From Macrolepiota albuminosa (Eukaryota > Basidiomycota > Agaricomycetes > Agaricales > Agaricaceae): 64,000 nt of DNA. Position 1 is the first letter of the stretch. The number at the start of each line of letters is the position of its first letter. The stretch lies in NCBI GenBank assembly GCA_027475525.1, contig JAMWFC010000051.1, positions 372,001-436,000 of the forward strand, read 5' to 3'. The position numbers and the translations under genes were made by a program. Of the stretch, positions 30,057-41,497 are shown in pieces. The notes under the pieces were generated by a model. It saw only the letters and a program-made list of their open reading frames with translations, did no database searches and was not told the origin of the DNA.

Positions 30057-31948
30057 TCGCTAGGTGGCTTCTGCAGAACGGCAAGCTCTATATTAACGAG
30101 GAGCGTCGCCTATTTCAGCAGGGCATCCCGACTTCACTGTGGACGCGTATTGCTCGTCGCCTAGAGATAGTTCATCAGGCTCATCACCCAGACGAGCCCT
30201 ATAACGTTGCCGACGTCTTTGAAGCCGGTAAATGGGTTCTCAAGGGAACGGACACTGGCGTTGAACTGCAGCGCGCTAGGACGAGCCCACCCCCTGAGCG
30301 AACTAACGGTATCATTCCCATCCCACCTCCTGTTGCCGACTTCGTTAAGAAAGAAGAGCTCAATGCTGCTATTACCGCCGCTGTCGCCTCCGCGATGACA
30401 CGTATCGAAACTATGATTACCACCAACCTGACTGCTAACCGACCCGCTAACGTACCCGCACCTGGCCCTTGCCACTTCTGTGGGGAAATTGGCCACACTA
30501 TGACTAGAGGACGTTGCGCTACCCTTGAGAATTATATTCGGCAAGGGAGAATTCGAAGGGCTATCGACGGCAAGATAGTTCTTACCTCTGGCGCCACCAT
30601 CCCCAACTACCCCGATAAGAAGTCCTTCCAGGAGAGAGTTGATGAATGGCATAGGCGCAATCCAGGACAAATCGTTACCGGCACGCTATCCGGCAACGCC
30701 AACCCCGATCCAGACCAGGCGACTCAACAGCAGATGATTCACGAGGTTTTACACTTCGACAGCGTTGGCGACCACCCTACTTTCTCGCGGGAAGAGCGTA
30801 TCGCCAAGCTGCAGCAGGAATTAGATTCGCTAAAGAACCAGGTCTTTGATGGGGTTGAAGTTAAGCAGCCTAAACAACCTCTTAAAGGATACAAGCCAAT
30901 GCCTCCCGCTAGCAAGTTACCGACACCTGCTCCTGCCGCACCTCCTGCCACTGCCCCTGCTCCTGCCTCAGAACCACCGTCGTCCGCTACCGCTCCCGAC
31001 CCGCCTTTGCCGCCTCTCCATCCCTACTCCGGGATTCCCGACCGTTATCACGCTCCCGCACAACGAAACTTTGCCGCTCCCGAGAAACGTCCTGAGGGTG
31101 GCTACCGACCTACTGCGCCAATATTCGATATCGAGAAATCCAACCACGTCTTTAACCGCATCATGAAAACCAATGTTACCTTATCAGTAGAAGAGCTTTG
31201 TAGTATTGCTCCCGACGTCCGCAACCAAGTCAAGACGGCAGTCACTCCTCGACGACCCTTGGCGACAGCCGTTGCCGAGGTTGATGAACTCGACGACGCG
31301 CTTCCTGGTTTCTCTGTTACCATCGACTCTCCCGACGCTGAAGATTCTCCAGCCGACTCCATCGCTAACGCCACCTCGGTGGACCCAGTAGAGACCTACC
31401 TTAGGTCTGTAGACCATGGAGAGGACCCCGCCATTCTTACCGTCGCTCAAGAATCGCACGCTATCCGCTCGGTAGCGCTAACCGTAGACAACAAGCACGA
31501 AGTAGAGGCAATCGTGGATAGCGGGTCTCAGATTATTTCTATGGCAGCAGAAGTCGCTAACGATCTAGGCCTCATTTACGACCCTACCGTTATACTAAAT
31601 ATGCAGAGCGCTAACGGTACGGTAGACAGATCCCTAGGCCTCGCCAAGAATGTGCCGTGCACCCTTGGCGACATCACGTTTTATCTTCAGATCCACATCT
31701 TACGTTCACCAGCTTACGACCTACTACTGGGCAGACCCTTCGACGTCTTGGCGCGATCAGTCGTCAAGACAGTTACCGACGAGGAAACGACCCTCACAAT
31801 TAGCGACCCCAACTCCGGAATCCGACGAACGGTGCCAACGTTCCCTAGGGGACAACGAAAAGGCGCCCGCGCTAAGCCCCCGGAGTTTACCGACCAACAC
31901 GCCAACGAGCCTCCACACCGGTGTTTTCACAGACCATCGAGGAGGTGA
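30057..31948 (+). pseudogene. G1 Gag-protease, second part
   Basis: This is the continuation of gag after N. The capsid end reads INEERRLFQQGIPTSLW, then VFEAGKWVLKGTDTG. A zinc knuckle at about 30470-30520 (CHFCGEIGHTMTRGRC) has spacing C-x2-C-x4-H-x6-C, two residues longer than the classical x4. A Pro/Ala-rich linker follows (30900-31020). The aspartic protease is at about 31495-31800, with VEAIVDSGSQIISMAAEVA (active-site DSG) and YDLLLGRPFDVL. The stop is at 31946-31948. The protease would mature the Gag-Pol particle proteins. The first four bases are the N target duplication. Confidence 0.88.
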
Positions 31949-34900
31949 TTGGCGACGATCACGGAGATGTGGCGCTAACGCTGGAATATGACCATTCAAC
32001 TGGTCTTGTAAATATTTTGTCTACCGCATATCTTGACAAAGAAGTTTTACTTTCCTCGACCGTTACCGACGCTGAGCTTTCTCAGAAAAACCCAGATATT
32101 ACCGACTCAGCTCTAGCGTACTTATATCTTACCGCCTCTGAATCGTTTCAAAATATAGCGTCTACCGATACTTATCTCACCACTCTCCCCGGAGCCTCGC
32201 CTCCTGCCGTTCTTGGACTTGCCGCTCCTCAGGCTACAGTTCCCCTTTCCACATCTGTGTATAACCAAGCTAACGCTCCCAAAAGGAAAGGGGTTCAAGT
32301 TAAAAAGAAATATAAGCCAGTTGCGCTTAAAACAAAACCCATCGCTACGCACTCTCCCGAGACTTTCAGAATCGAGCGCCAGATCATTGGCGACCCTCTT
32401 GCCGACATGCCGGCCTTATCACCGAATCCGCCACCCTTTCAGCCCACAGGACGTTTTACCGAGGAACGCCAACAGCAGTTCGCCAAGGAGCACGACACAG
32501 GATTTTTGACCAAAGATGAGTTAAACGTCCTTACCGATCTTGTCGCTAAGCAAGACAAAGCCTTCGCTTGGGAGGACTCCGAACGCGGCAGCCTACGTAC
32601 AGATTTCTTCCCGCCTGTTGTAATCCCGACTATTCCTCACGTGCCGTGGACTGAGCACAACTGACCGTTACCGCCTGGGATCGAAGCCGAGGTCTGTCAG
32701 ATTATTAGGACTAAGATACAGGCTGGCGTCTACGAGCCCTCAAACAGTTCTTACCGCTCCCGTTGGTTCTGTGTCCTCAAAAAGAACGGCAATCTACGCA
32801 TAGTTCACAGTCTTGAGCCGCTGAATAGAGTAACCATACGACACTCTGGCGTACCGCCTTTCCCTGACCACTTTGCCGAGTCCTTTGCCGGGCGTATCTG
32901 TGGCGCCACCCTTGATCTCTACGTTGGCTACGACGAACGCCTGATACACCCCTCTTCCCGGGATCTCACTACCTTTCAAACTCCGTTTGGCGCCTTGCGC
33001 CTAGTTACCTTGCCGATGGGCTGGACAAACTCAGTCCCCATATTCCATGACGACATCACTTTCATCCTCCAACCCGAGATACCGCATAAAGTCCTTAGCT
33101 TCATCGATGACGTTGGCGTCAAAGGCCCCAAAGACTGGCGACTCGTTAACGGCTTACCGGCGACCCATCCCGAGAACCCCAATATTCGCTTAGCGTTATG
33201 GGACTTTTTCCAGTTGCTCAACCGAGTTCTCCAACGTATGAAGTATAGCGGTGGTACCTTTAGCGGTCACAAACTCCTCCTTTGCGCGCCTAAGTTCAAA
33301 ATACTTGGTCACATCTGCACTCCCGACGGTCGCGTTCCCGACGAGTCTCGCTTAGCACTCCTAGAGCGATGGGGTCCTTGCCGCGACTTATCTGAAGTTC
33401 GCGCCTTTCTTGGCACCGTTGGCGTTCTCAGGATATTCGTCAAAAACTTTGCCCATCGCGCACATGCTCTTAACCGACTCACCCGCGCCAACGAGCCCTT
33501 CGAATTTGGGCCAGACCAGGTTACCGCACAACGCGACTTAGTAAAAGCTCTGCAGGACGCCAAGCCCCTAGTCCCCATCGATTATACCTCTGCCGACCCT
33601 GTTATCTTGGCGGTGGATACCTCGTACATTGCTGTTGGCTACTTCTTGTGCCAGTGCCTTAGCGACAATCGGAAACAGCGACGCTACAACCGCTTTGGGT
33701 CTATCACGCTAAACGACAGAGAGTCTCGCTACAGCCAGCCTAAGCTAGAACTCTATGGGCTCTTCAAAGCCTTCCGGTCGCTAAAGATGTATTTGATTGG
33801 CGTACGGAACCTTATCGTTGAAGTCGACGCTAGGTACATCAAGGGCATGTTGCAGAATCCCGATATTCAGCCATCCGCTAGCATGAATCGGTGGGTAGTC
33901 GCCATCCTCATGTTTCACTTTGAGTTGGTACACGTCAAGAGCTCTTTCCACGGGCCAGATGGACTCTCTAGGCGACCACGGCAGCCTGGCGACCCGGCAG
34001 TGGACCCACAGGCTGATAGCGATTTCGAGGACTGGATCGACCGATTGCATGGTTTCGTGCACCTTATACAACAGCCAATACCCCTACTACGACGGCAACA
34101 GCCTACCAGCATCCTGTTACATCCCATTGTCCCTTACCGCCCCGAGATCTTTAGCGCACCCCTCACGTTCTACACGGCAAGCATCCACAGTCAAAACTCG
34201 CCTCCAGTAAAAGTCGTACAAGAGCCCCATCCGCTAAGGGAAGACAGCAGAAACCTGACCTACGATGCCGTTCCCCGATCCGCCAAGGCAAAGGCGGAAG
34301 ATAGTCGCCTGTTAGTAGTCGAGCAATGGATACAAGACCTTAAGCGACCCCCAGACCTTACCGACGAACAATACGCTACCTTTATCCGATACGCTACCCA
34401 CTTCTTCTTTACCGACAATCGACTTTGGCGACGAAATCGAGATGGCGCTCACAAGCTGATCATCCAACCAGATAGTCGCTTACGAGTCTTGCGCGCTATG
34501 CATGACGAGCTAGGACATAGAGGTCTGTACGCTACCCGAGCTTCTCTGTTAGAACGATTCTGGTGGCCACACGCTAGTGCCGACATCGCCTGGTACATCA
34601 GGACTTGCCACCTCTGCCAAATTCAACAAACGCGCCAAGTGCTCATCACGCTAGTGCCGACATCGCCTGGTACATCAGGACTTGCCACCTCTGCCAAATT
34701 CAACAAACGCGCCAAGTGCTCATCCGCCAACCGTTGCAACGCCAGCTCCCCTCTTCAGCAAAATTTACGTCGATACCATGCATATGCCCAAATCTGGTCG
34801 CTACAAGTACATCATTCAAGGTCGCTGCTCGCTAATCCACTGGCCTGAATTTCGAATGCTCCAAAGAGAAAATACCGACGCGGTCGCCAAGTGGCTATTT

Positions 34901-35746
34901 GAGGACGTCATTTGCCGTTGGGGAGCGCTAAGAGAAATCGTCACGGATAACGGTGCGCCCATCATCAAAGCGCTAACTTACCTCGCCAAGAAATACAATA
35001 TCCATCACATTCGAGTATCTGGTTACAACAAACGCGCCAATGGCCTGGTAGAAAGACCACACTTTGACGTCCGGCAAGCACTCTTCAAGGCAGTCGATGG
35101 CGACGAGTCTCGTTGGAGCGAAGCGACTTATTCAGTGTTCTGGTCGGAAAGAGTTACTATTCGTAAGCGCATGGGTTGCTCTCCCTATTACGCGGCTACT
35201 GGCACCCATCCTTTACTCCCTGCCGACATCATAGAAGCGACCTATCTTCAGCCAGCACCCAACAGCATCTTAGCGACTACCGACCTTATCGCCAGACGAG
35301 CCATTGACCTCCAACGAAGGAAAGAAGATTTAGAGCGACTCCACGAGGTAGTCTTTAGCGCACGTCGCCAAGCAGCATTACGATTCGAGACCGAGCATAG
35401 CGCTACCATCAAAGATTACAACTTCCCGAGAGGAGCGCTAGTGCTCATGCGCAACTCCAAAATCGAGACCTCCTACAACAAGAAAATGCGCCCGCGCTAT
35501 CTAGGACCTTTGGTAGTGATCTCTCGTAACCGTGGAGGCGCTTACGTGCTCTGTGAATTAGATGGCTCAGTACTGCATCGACCTGTTGCCGCTTTTCGCC
35601 TCTTGCCATATCTCGCCAGAGAACACATTGACTTGCCGCTTGAAGCGCTAGATATCGACACCGCCAAGCTGAGAGAACTTGAAGAAACCGAGCTATTGGA
35701 CGATGATGACTTGCCGACTTTAGTTGAAGAAGAAGAAAACGATTAG
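31921..35746 (+). pseudogene. G1 Pol: RT, RNase H, integrase
   Basis: Pol overlaps the end of gag in another frame. RT lies at about 32665-33270, with GVYEPSNSSYRSRWFCVLKK, LDLYVGYDER and FIDDVGVKG (the catalytic Asp pair, with Phe for Tyr). RNase H is at about 33590-33990 (ILAVDTSYIAVGYF, YGLFKAFRSL, VEVDARYIKGML). Integrase has an HHCC finger at 34500-34625 and a DDE core with YVDTMHMP, IVTDNGAP and NGLVERPHFD, then MRPRYLGPLVVISRNRGGAY at the end. The tail is acidic. Defects are TGA at 32662, a 77-bp duplication at 34570-34724, and one further frame slip at that spot. Confidence 0.9.
34570..34724 (+). repeat. 77-bp tandem duplication in G1 integrase
   Basis: The unit cacgctagtgccgacatcgc...gtgctcat occurs twice head to tail with a period of exactly 77 bp and no mismatch. 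It shifts the reading frame in the zinc-finger region. See the assembly finding for why this may not be real. Confidence 0.95.
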
Positions 35747-36105
35747 AAAAGAATATTATTGATAAGCTCCTTTTTCTATTACTTACTTTACTTATCTTTC
35801 TTGCCGGTACTTACTATACTATATTCAACAGACAATTTCTTACATAGTCAAGCCGCAGCGCTAGCGTGTCGCCAACGCTTGGCGCCTTGCGCAACTCTCG
35901 CCAAGGGTTTTTCGCTATGATGATCTACTGAGCGTTTCCCTTTTTCTTCAAAATTTGTCTAAGTCCCTCACCTACTACTCTTACTAAAACCTACCTTACA
36001 AGGCTTACCCGTCCACTCTGCAAGGAGGCGGCAAAAATATATATATATATCGAACACGGCAATAAGAAAATATAAACAAAGCGGCCTATCTACGCTAAGG
36101 TCCGC
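35747..36105 (+). other. G1 3' noncoding segment
   Basis: AT-richer DNA after the pol stop, with a TA run at 36037-36049. No plus-strand gene is seen. It separates pol from the antisense ORF. Confidence 0.6.
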
Positions 36106-36847
36106 TCAATCACTGTCATCATCCAACGGCAAGGAACTATCCGACAACGGCAAAGAGGAGTCACGAAGTGGTAAAAGGTCGCCCGGCAAGATGTTGTTGG
36201 CGGTTTGCCAATCCATGGCGGCTTGGCAGTCGTCCTGGTAATCTCGCAGAACGCGCAGGCTGCGCCCCAAGTTGGAGTAGCGCAAGCGAAGCGCCATGAG
36301 CTGTCCCCGCACTCGTTCCCGCTCCCGACTCATTGTGGCCTCCATCGTTGCCGCTCGCCTCGAATATCGCTCCAGCATCTCGCGGGGATTTAGCGCTACG
36401 ACTGGATAAACGAGATCCTGCCCCAGCCACTGGAAAGCGTCGCCAGTGACCGTCGGCTCCGGCTGAGGGGTCCAGGCAGGATTAACCCTGGCGATGACGG
36501 GGCGTCTTGGCTCCAGCCCGGCAACATCCTCTGGATCTGACACCTCCCAAGGGGCGACGTTGCCGTAAGGCGGCAGCCATCGCCACTCAGGCTCCTCCCT
36601 GGCGACTCCTGCCGCCCCCTCACCACTCCCGCACTTCAATTTCTCTGTCCCAGCCGACGCCAAGGACGCGAACTTCGTACCAGCGCTCCAACAACTTCAT
36701 CACGGCAACGACCAAGTTTGGAGGCGCCTCCGCGCCCACACCCTCGATGCGCCTAATGAAGTTGTTGGCCTTGTCGATGTAGGCAGAGGCAGCGTCTTGA
36801 GCCTCACGGGAGGGAACGGGGGGCGGAGTTGGAATGCGGAAAGACAT
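36106..36847 (-). pseudogene. Antisense accessory ORF downstream of G1 pol, one frameshift
   Basis: An ATG at 36847 starts MSFRIPTPPPVPSREAQDA, then KANNFIRRIEGVGAEAPP and VMKLLERWYEVRVLGVGWD. Near 36630 the frame shifts by one into the frame that runs to 36106: EEPEWRWLPPYGNVAPWEVS, VTGDAFQWLGQDLVYPV, an Arg/Glu-rich probable coiled coil (MEATMSRERERVRGQLMALR), DYQDDCQAAMDW and an acidic Ser/Asp tail. The total would be about 247 residues. I have a vague memory of similar uncharacterised mushroom proteins but no function. Its place, antisense between pol and the PPT, parallels the antisense ORFs of some plant gypsy elements. Confidence 0.6.
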
Positions 36848-37008
36848 ATAAATTTTAATTGAGCGCCAGGTAAAGATGGGGAGGAGAAACGAAGTCCACA
36901 CTTATGCGCCAGGACTATAAACCAAATCTCAAGAACGCACGGGCCACTTGTCACAAAAACGGTAACGGTAGCCTTATTTGGTGACTGAGGACAGTCAATT
37001 TTTCAGTC

Positions 37009-37017
37009 GGGGGGAGA
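37009..37017 (+). promoter_or_regulatory. G1 polypurine tract
   Basis: GGGGGGAGA ends directly at the 3' LTR start. It is identical to the N tract on the other strand at 26366-26374. Confidence 0.88.
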
Positions 37018-37965
37018 TGATAGGACCCTATACAGGTTAGGCGCATCAACGGCAGGCTCGGCACCGGCTCCGGAAACCTTGCCGCATTCGTTCCGAACTT
37101 AGCGCACGCGTTCTACCCATTTTAAGCCATTTCTGACGGCCGCGCACGGCAAGAAGCAGATCCAATCAGTGATAGCGCCGATCGGCAGCAAGAATGACAA
37201 CTGACAGATGGCATCAGTCACTGACGACAGCGCTTAGCGAGAAGCTTGATGATCTATCAAAAACTGACGGACAGCTTGGCGTTTGACCTTGGCGTCTGAC
37301 ACCGCTTACCGTCTCGATTTGGCGCCCAACGTCGCTTAGGTGTTCTGACAGACAGAAGGGTGATGGAGTGATGGTTTAGCTTCGCGATCTGTCGCCTGGC
37401 GTCGCTAAGGCTCTTGAATGGACGGTAGGGATCTGAAACCGTTGGAGCTACCCCTTTGAAATTTTCCAGTTTACCGCACTCTGGCGTCATTAGCCACTGG
37501 CGACGGTGAACTCCTTGTAGTATATATATTACTTACCGACTTGTACATAAAGGAGAACAATAGACCACAGTTTCCCCCACTTACTTCAGTCTCCCTTACG
37601 CTCAAGAGCTCATTTACGCTACAGTCGGCAACGTCGAACTCATCGGTAGTTACAGACGCTCGCCAACACTCGACACACTCGCGCCTTGCAACTACGGCAG
37701 GCATTATCGACGCTTAGACTTCGCTAAGCTTACCGTGCTCTTGCCGCTTACCTTTGCCGTGTTCGCTTACCGCTCTTTCCTAGGCGCTTTACCTTAGCGC
37801 TTTACACTTGCCGGCACCCGTTACCGACTTTTCACCTTTTTCACAGACGCGTTCTCTGGGACCTGCCCGGGACTCCTCAAATTACTTTTAGCGCGCCCAA
37901 CGCACACTCTTGGTACGGTAACACAATTGTTACATTTGTTACTGACCAAACTTTGGGCGTCATCA
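37018..37965 (+). repeat. G1 3' LTR
   Basis: 948 bp, same ends as the 5' LTR and no difference noticed by eye, so insertion is recent. CCAC follows at 37966-37969, matching CCAC at 23532-23535. Confidence 0.9.
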
Positions 37966-37982
37966 CCACCCACCCTATCACT

Positions 37983-38093
37983 GTCATTCAGCAAGTACAA
38001 TATAACTTCAATTTTGACCAAGATCAGCTCAGCAAGCCCTCTCGAAAGACCTGGTATAAAACCCCTCTTTTTGCAATCAAGCAGCTCATTGGT
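37983..38093 (+). repeat. Repeat A copy 2
   Basis: This matches 23201-23311. The frame is uninterrupted here (QQVQYNFNFDQDQLSKPSRK) and runs on into LIGDSVEKIETVK before a stop. The parent protein is not recognised. Confidence 0.65.
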
Positions 38094-38215
38094 GATAGTG
38101 TTGAAAAAATAGAAACAGTAAAGTGAAAGAATAACAAAAAAAAATAAGAAAATGAATGAAAAAAAAAAGAGTAAAAGGAAAAAAAATAAAAAGTCCTCTG
38201 ATATTACTCTTTCTT
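38094..38215 (+). repeat. A-rich repeat shared with 39845-39965
   Basis: gatagtgttgaaaaaataga and the following 100 bp, up to gtcctctgata, align with 39845-39965. Copy 1 has expanded A-runs. It probably belongs to the same parent unit as repeat A, split by insertions. Confidence 0.6.
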
Positions 38216-38240
38216 TCTAGAGCACAGCATTTCAACATGC

Positions 38241-39025
38241 TGATAATAAAATCCAATATAAGCTAAGCACATTAATAGCATGTTATAGCAGCTTCGCACC
38301 AGCTCCAGATATCTTGGCACATGCAATTTATCTATTTTAAGCCATATTCAATGGCCATGCATAGCAAGCAATGGATTCAATCAGTAATAGCATTAACAGC
38401 AGCTAGAATGACATGTGATAGATAGTATTAGTCTGTCAGCAAATAGAATAGCTAGTCAGTAGCAGTGCTTATGGCCTAAAATGATAGCATTTTCCTATGA
38501 CAAATAGCTTGGCATTTTATTTTAGCACTTGACATGGCTTGGCACTATTTATTTACTTAGGCAGACAGCACTCTTATGGACTTCTTGCTATTTAGTTTAA
38601 TGCATAGTATTTACTTATATTTTTTCAAGTTCACTGTTCCTTAGTGATGCTTAGCCATTTAGCAATGGTAAACTCAATTTATTATAAATACTCACTATTT
38701 GTCAAAAATTAAATACAAGACAAAGTACCTAAGTTCACAGCCCACTTCTGCTCAGTTTATCTTACAATTCAATTTTTTTTTTGAGCTGACTTAATTCAAA
38801 GTCGCCAATTGTCGAGTACTTCTTGCCTGCTTGCTGCAGTTATGCAGATTATGCAGCTTAGTCATTGCTAAGCCTATTGTTTTCTTGCTATACATGTTGC
38901 TACATTTCACTTATTATTTTCTTTTTTGTCTAGATATACTTAATCATTAGCACACTCCTTTTACTACACATCTTTTACTGATTTTTAAACTGCATCTGCT
39001 ACTAACCAACTTTTGAGCATCATCA
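38241..39025 (+). repeat. Fossil G1-type LTR, CpG-depleted
   Basis: It starts TGATAATAAAATCC and ends GAGCATCATCA, and aligns with the G1 LTR despite gaps (785 versus 948 bp). I count 3 CpGs against about 75 in the intact LTR. Most differences are CG to CA or TG. It lies about 275 bp after the young G1 copy, in the same orientation. Confidence 0.8.
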
Positions 39026-39467
39026 TTGGATATAAGTACTAGATGGCCTGATCTACTTTAAAAAGAAAATAGATGCCTCTAATTGCCTAAGAAGTATTGA
39101 ATGCTGTTGATAGAATTTACAAACTAAGACAGGGGCATAAATGTTCTTTTATAGCTTTTAGGAGATGTCTTCTATTCTATAGTCTTTTTACTTGATTTGA
39201 ACTAGAGCTTGTTCTTAAAGAGTTAGCTGTCTAGAATCTATTTTATTTTGTACTTTTTCTTGTTGTCTACTAGAACTAGAGGTGGTAATGGCTATGGATG
39301 TTGATTTGGAATTAGGTTATCTGATGTTAGAGAGAGCTTTACTATATTGAAGACTGGATGGAGTTGACTTATTCTACTAGGCAGCTTAAGTCAATAAGCT
39401 AGTATCATCCAAAATCATAATAATGAGCTATGTTGTCCTTTGCCTTAGCTAAGGCAGCCTTTGCTTC
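39026..39467 (+). other. Weak remnant of G1-type leader, no gene
   Basis: The first ~40 bp (attggat...) sit where the PBS and leader would follow the fossil LTR, but similarity is marginal. The rest has no recognised feature. Confidence 0.35.
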
Positions 39468-39844
39468 TGTAAGGGCAACCTCTAGAGGCTGTAGCTCAGT
39501 TGCACAGCTGGCAGAAGGAGATCCAAAGTGTATTAGAGTATGTACTGACAATATCATACTAACTACTCACCTGGCAGTGGAAGATTCAAAGAGAACAAGT
39601 CTAGGGATTCCCTATGCCAGGTTGAATGCTTCTGGGGCCTCTGAAGCATGAGAAACAACTGTACAGTACAACAAAACCTTAAAAACTCAAAAATTGCCTA
39701 TACAAACAATTGCACAAATAAGAGGCAAACTCTGGCAAACTCTGGCTTATGTAAGTGGTCTGAAAGCGATGCTGAGAGGCCCATACTTGTCTGAATGGTA
39801 GCTAAAGAATCAGAGCACCTCAAGAGCTAAGAATAGTATTAACA
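39468..39844 (-). repeat. gypsy-2 LTR copy
   Basis: On the plus strand it starts TGTAAGGGCAACC and ends AATAGTATTAACA, the reverse complement of the 21131-21527 LTR (377 versus 397 bp). It has fewer CpGs, and no target duplication is recognisable. Confidence 0.7.
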
Positions 39845-39986
39845 AATAGTGTTAAAATAATGGAAACAGTAAAATGGGATAATGTCAGAAGAAATAAGAG
39901 AATGAATGAAGAAAGGAAGAAATGAGGAGTCCTCTGACAGAAGCATCCTCGTGCCTCATCCAAAACTTTGGAACTTAACCCTCTAT

Positions 39987-40637
39987 TGTCTGGAGATATT
40001 CCTATCATGACTCCTCCCACTTGGAACCACCCCATCTGGAACTCCTACACCAACCCCACAACATGACTCCCTCCATCAGGACCACCTTTACTGCCATTAT
40101 GCACATCAAGCTCTGCCATCACATTGCATCTCCTGACAGCTCTGCAGCACGAACTCTGGAACTGTCCATTGGCATGTGCCAATCATTGGATCATGTCAAT
40201 TACTCCAGCTATTATGCATCACGCATCAGGACATCCTTCCATGCCAATTGATTGCACACTCTGCATGCACATCTCTGATTACAGTTCCCCCTCTCCTTCC
40301 ACCACTGCCCATTAACTCCCAGAACTGCCCCAGACATCCTGGAACCCCTTGTAAACATGGTGCAGCCCCCATTGGTACTTAAGAGTAGCTACCCACTTGT
40401 CATACTCTAGTCTTGATATTACATTGATTGTTTGCATGCCCTTTGACTGGCACACTCAACTTGTTCACGTCCTGTTCATGTTTTGAACCCTGGAGCACAG
40501 TCTGGAGTTCCAGACATCTGAGTACATGTGGATCAAGTCCGCCTCGTAAGGGTGTTGCTTTTCTGAAAAGCTCCTGACTCAGCGAAACCTGACAACTCTG
40601 TAAACTTTGATTTTACCTAGTAAGAATCCGCTTGTCA
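39987..40637 (+). repeat. Putative LTR before gag relic
   Basis: TGTCTGGAGATATTCC...CGCTTGTCA, 651 bp, with gene-like sequence starting after it. No second copy is in the window, so the limits rest on TG...CA ends and position only. Confidence 0.4.
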
Positions 40638-41497
40638 TCAGAAGCCCCTATGCCAACCCCCCATCAACTCTGGCTCCTACAGGATAGTACTCAAAGGACT
40701 CCCTGAAATTCTGTAGAGAGCCACCCTGCCTCTCACCAGCAGAGGGCCATTCACATTCTGGCCTCAGCTTATCCAGCCCCAACTACCCCCCTCCACCACC
40801 GAGACCTCCAAGCCTCCCTACCAGAATTGACCACACTTTATATAGCACCACCAGCCTAACCTCTGACCTCTCCTCTGAAACAACAAACAGAGGACTATCC
40901 CTGACAGTGCCACAACCTCTGGGGCACTTCAGAGGAGTAGGCCAATTGTCTTCTCTGCTTCTACAATCAGTTTAAAAAGGAGACCCTCTCCAACAACATC
41001 AAGAGGACTCTACAGGTGGACCCAGTGCTTTGGAACAAACTCCAAAACCTCATTGACAAGATTCACACTAGCCCCAACCTCCACCATTTTGAAGACCCCT
41101 TGGACCTAGCCTGCTCCTTTTACGTTCAAAGAGATGAGCCCTGAGCTGGCACCTGAGAAAACCTCCTGCCCTGGGACCAATGATGGCAAAAGGAGCTTAA
41201 TGCTGCCTCCACCACCTTGCAGGCTCTAAATCCAACTGGAGGCCTTTTTGATCAGCTCACTGCCCATACTATTGGACTCTCTGCCTGTCTCCAGGCCCAC
41301 TCGATGCCCAGTATCTTACATGGGCACAAGTGGCCAAAGGCAACTCCCTGCCCTCAGAGGACAATCCTTGCTCCAAGGGCGATGATCTTCTGCAGGGACT
41401 GGCCTTTGACCACTATATGGCCCTCCTCCAATTTGACTCCAACAACCCTGTACTATCCTAGTGAGTGGCCTTCATGCAAGAGTTCTTCAGCTGTTTT
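40638..41497 (+). pseudogene. Gypsy Gag relic, first part
   Basis: A Pro/Ser-rich start is followed by charged frames (VDPVLWNKLQNLIDKIHTSP). A stretch near 41241 aligns with 22044-22080 of the gypsy-2 gag, so the two belong to related families. It is interrupted at 41498 by a copia LTR and resumes after it. Multiple stops. Confidence 0.5.

Larger units (their letters stand above)
23536..37965 (+). mobile_element. G1: young Ty3/gypsy retrotransposon with nested N element
   Basis: The element has two 948-bp LTRs (23536-24483, 37018-37965) that appear identical by eye and are bounded by TGAT...ATCA, with 4-bp CCAC duplications at both outer edges. A PBS, gag-protease, pol, an antisense ORF and a PPT lie between them. 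It contains the opposite-strand N element at 25292-30056. Without N and its duplicated TCGC, G1 would be about 9.66 kb. Inactivating features are the N insertion, one TGA in pol (32662), a frame change between gag and pol, and a 77-bp duplication in integrase. Confidence 0.9.

Noticed and set aside
38241..39025. RIP (repeat-induced point mutation) as cause of decay
   Set aside because: Changes concentrate at CpG rather than CpA, so methyl-CpG deamination fits better; base counts by computer would settle it.
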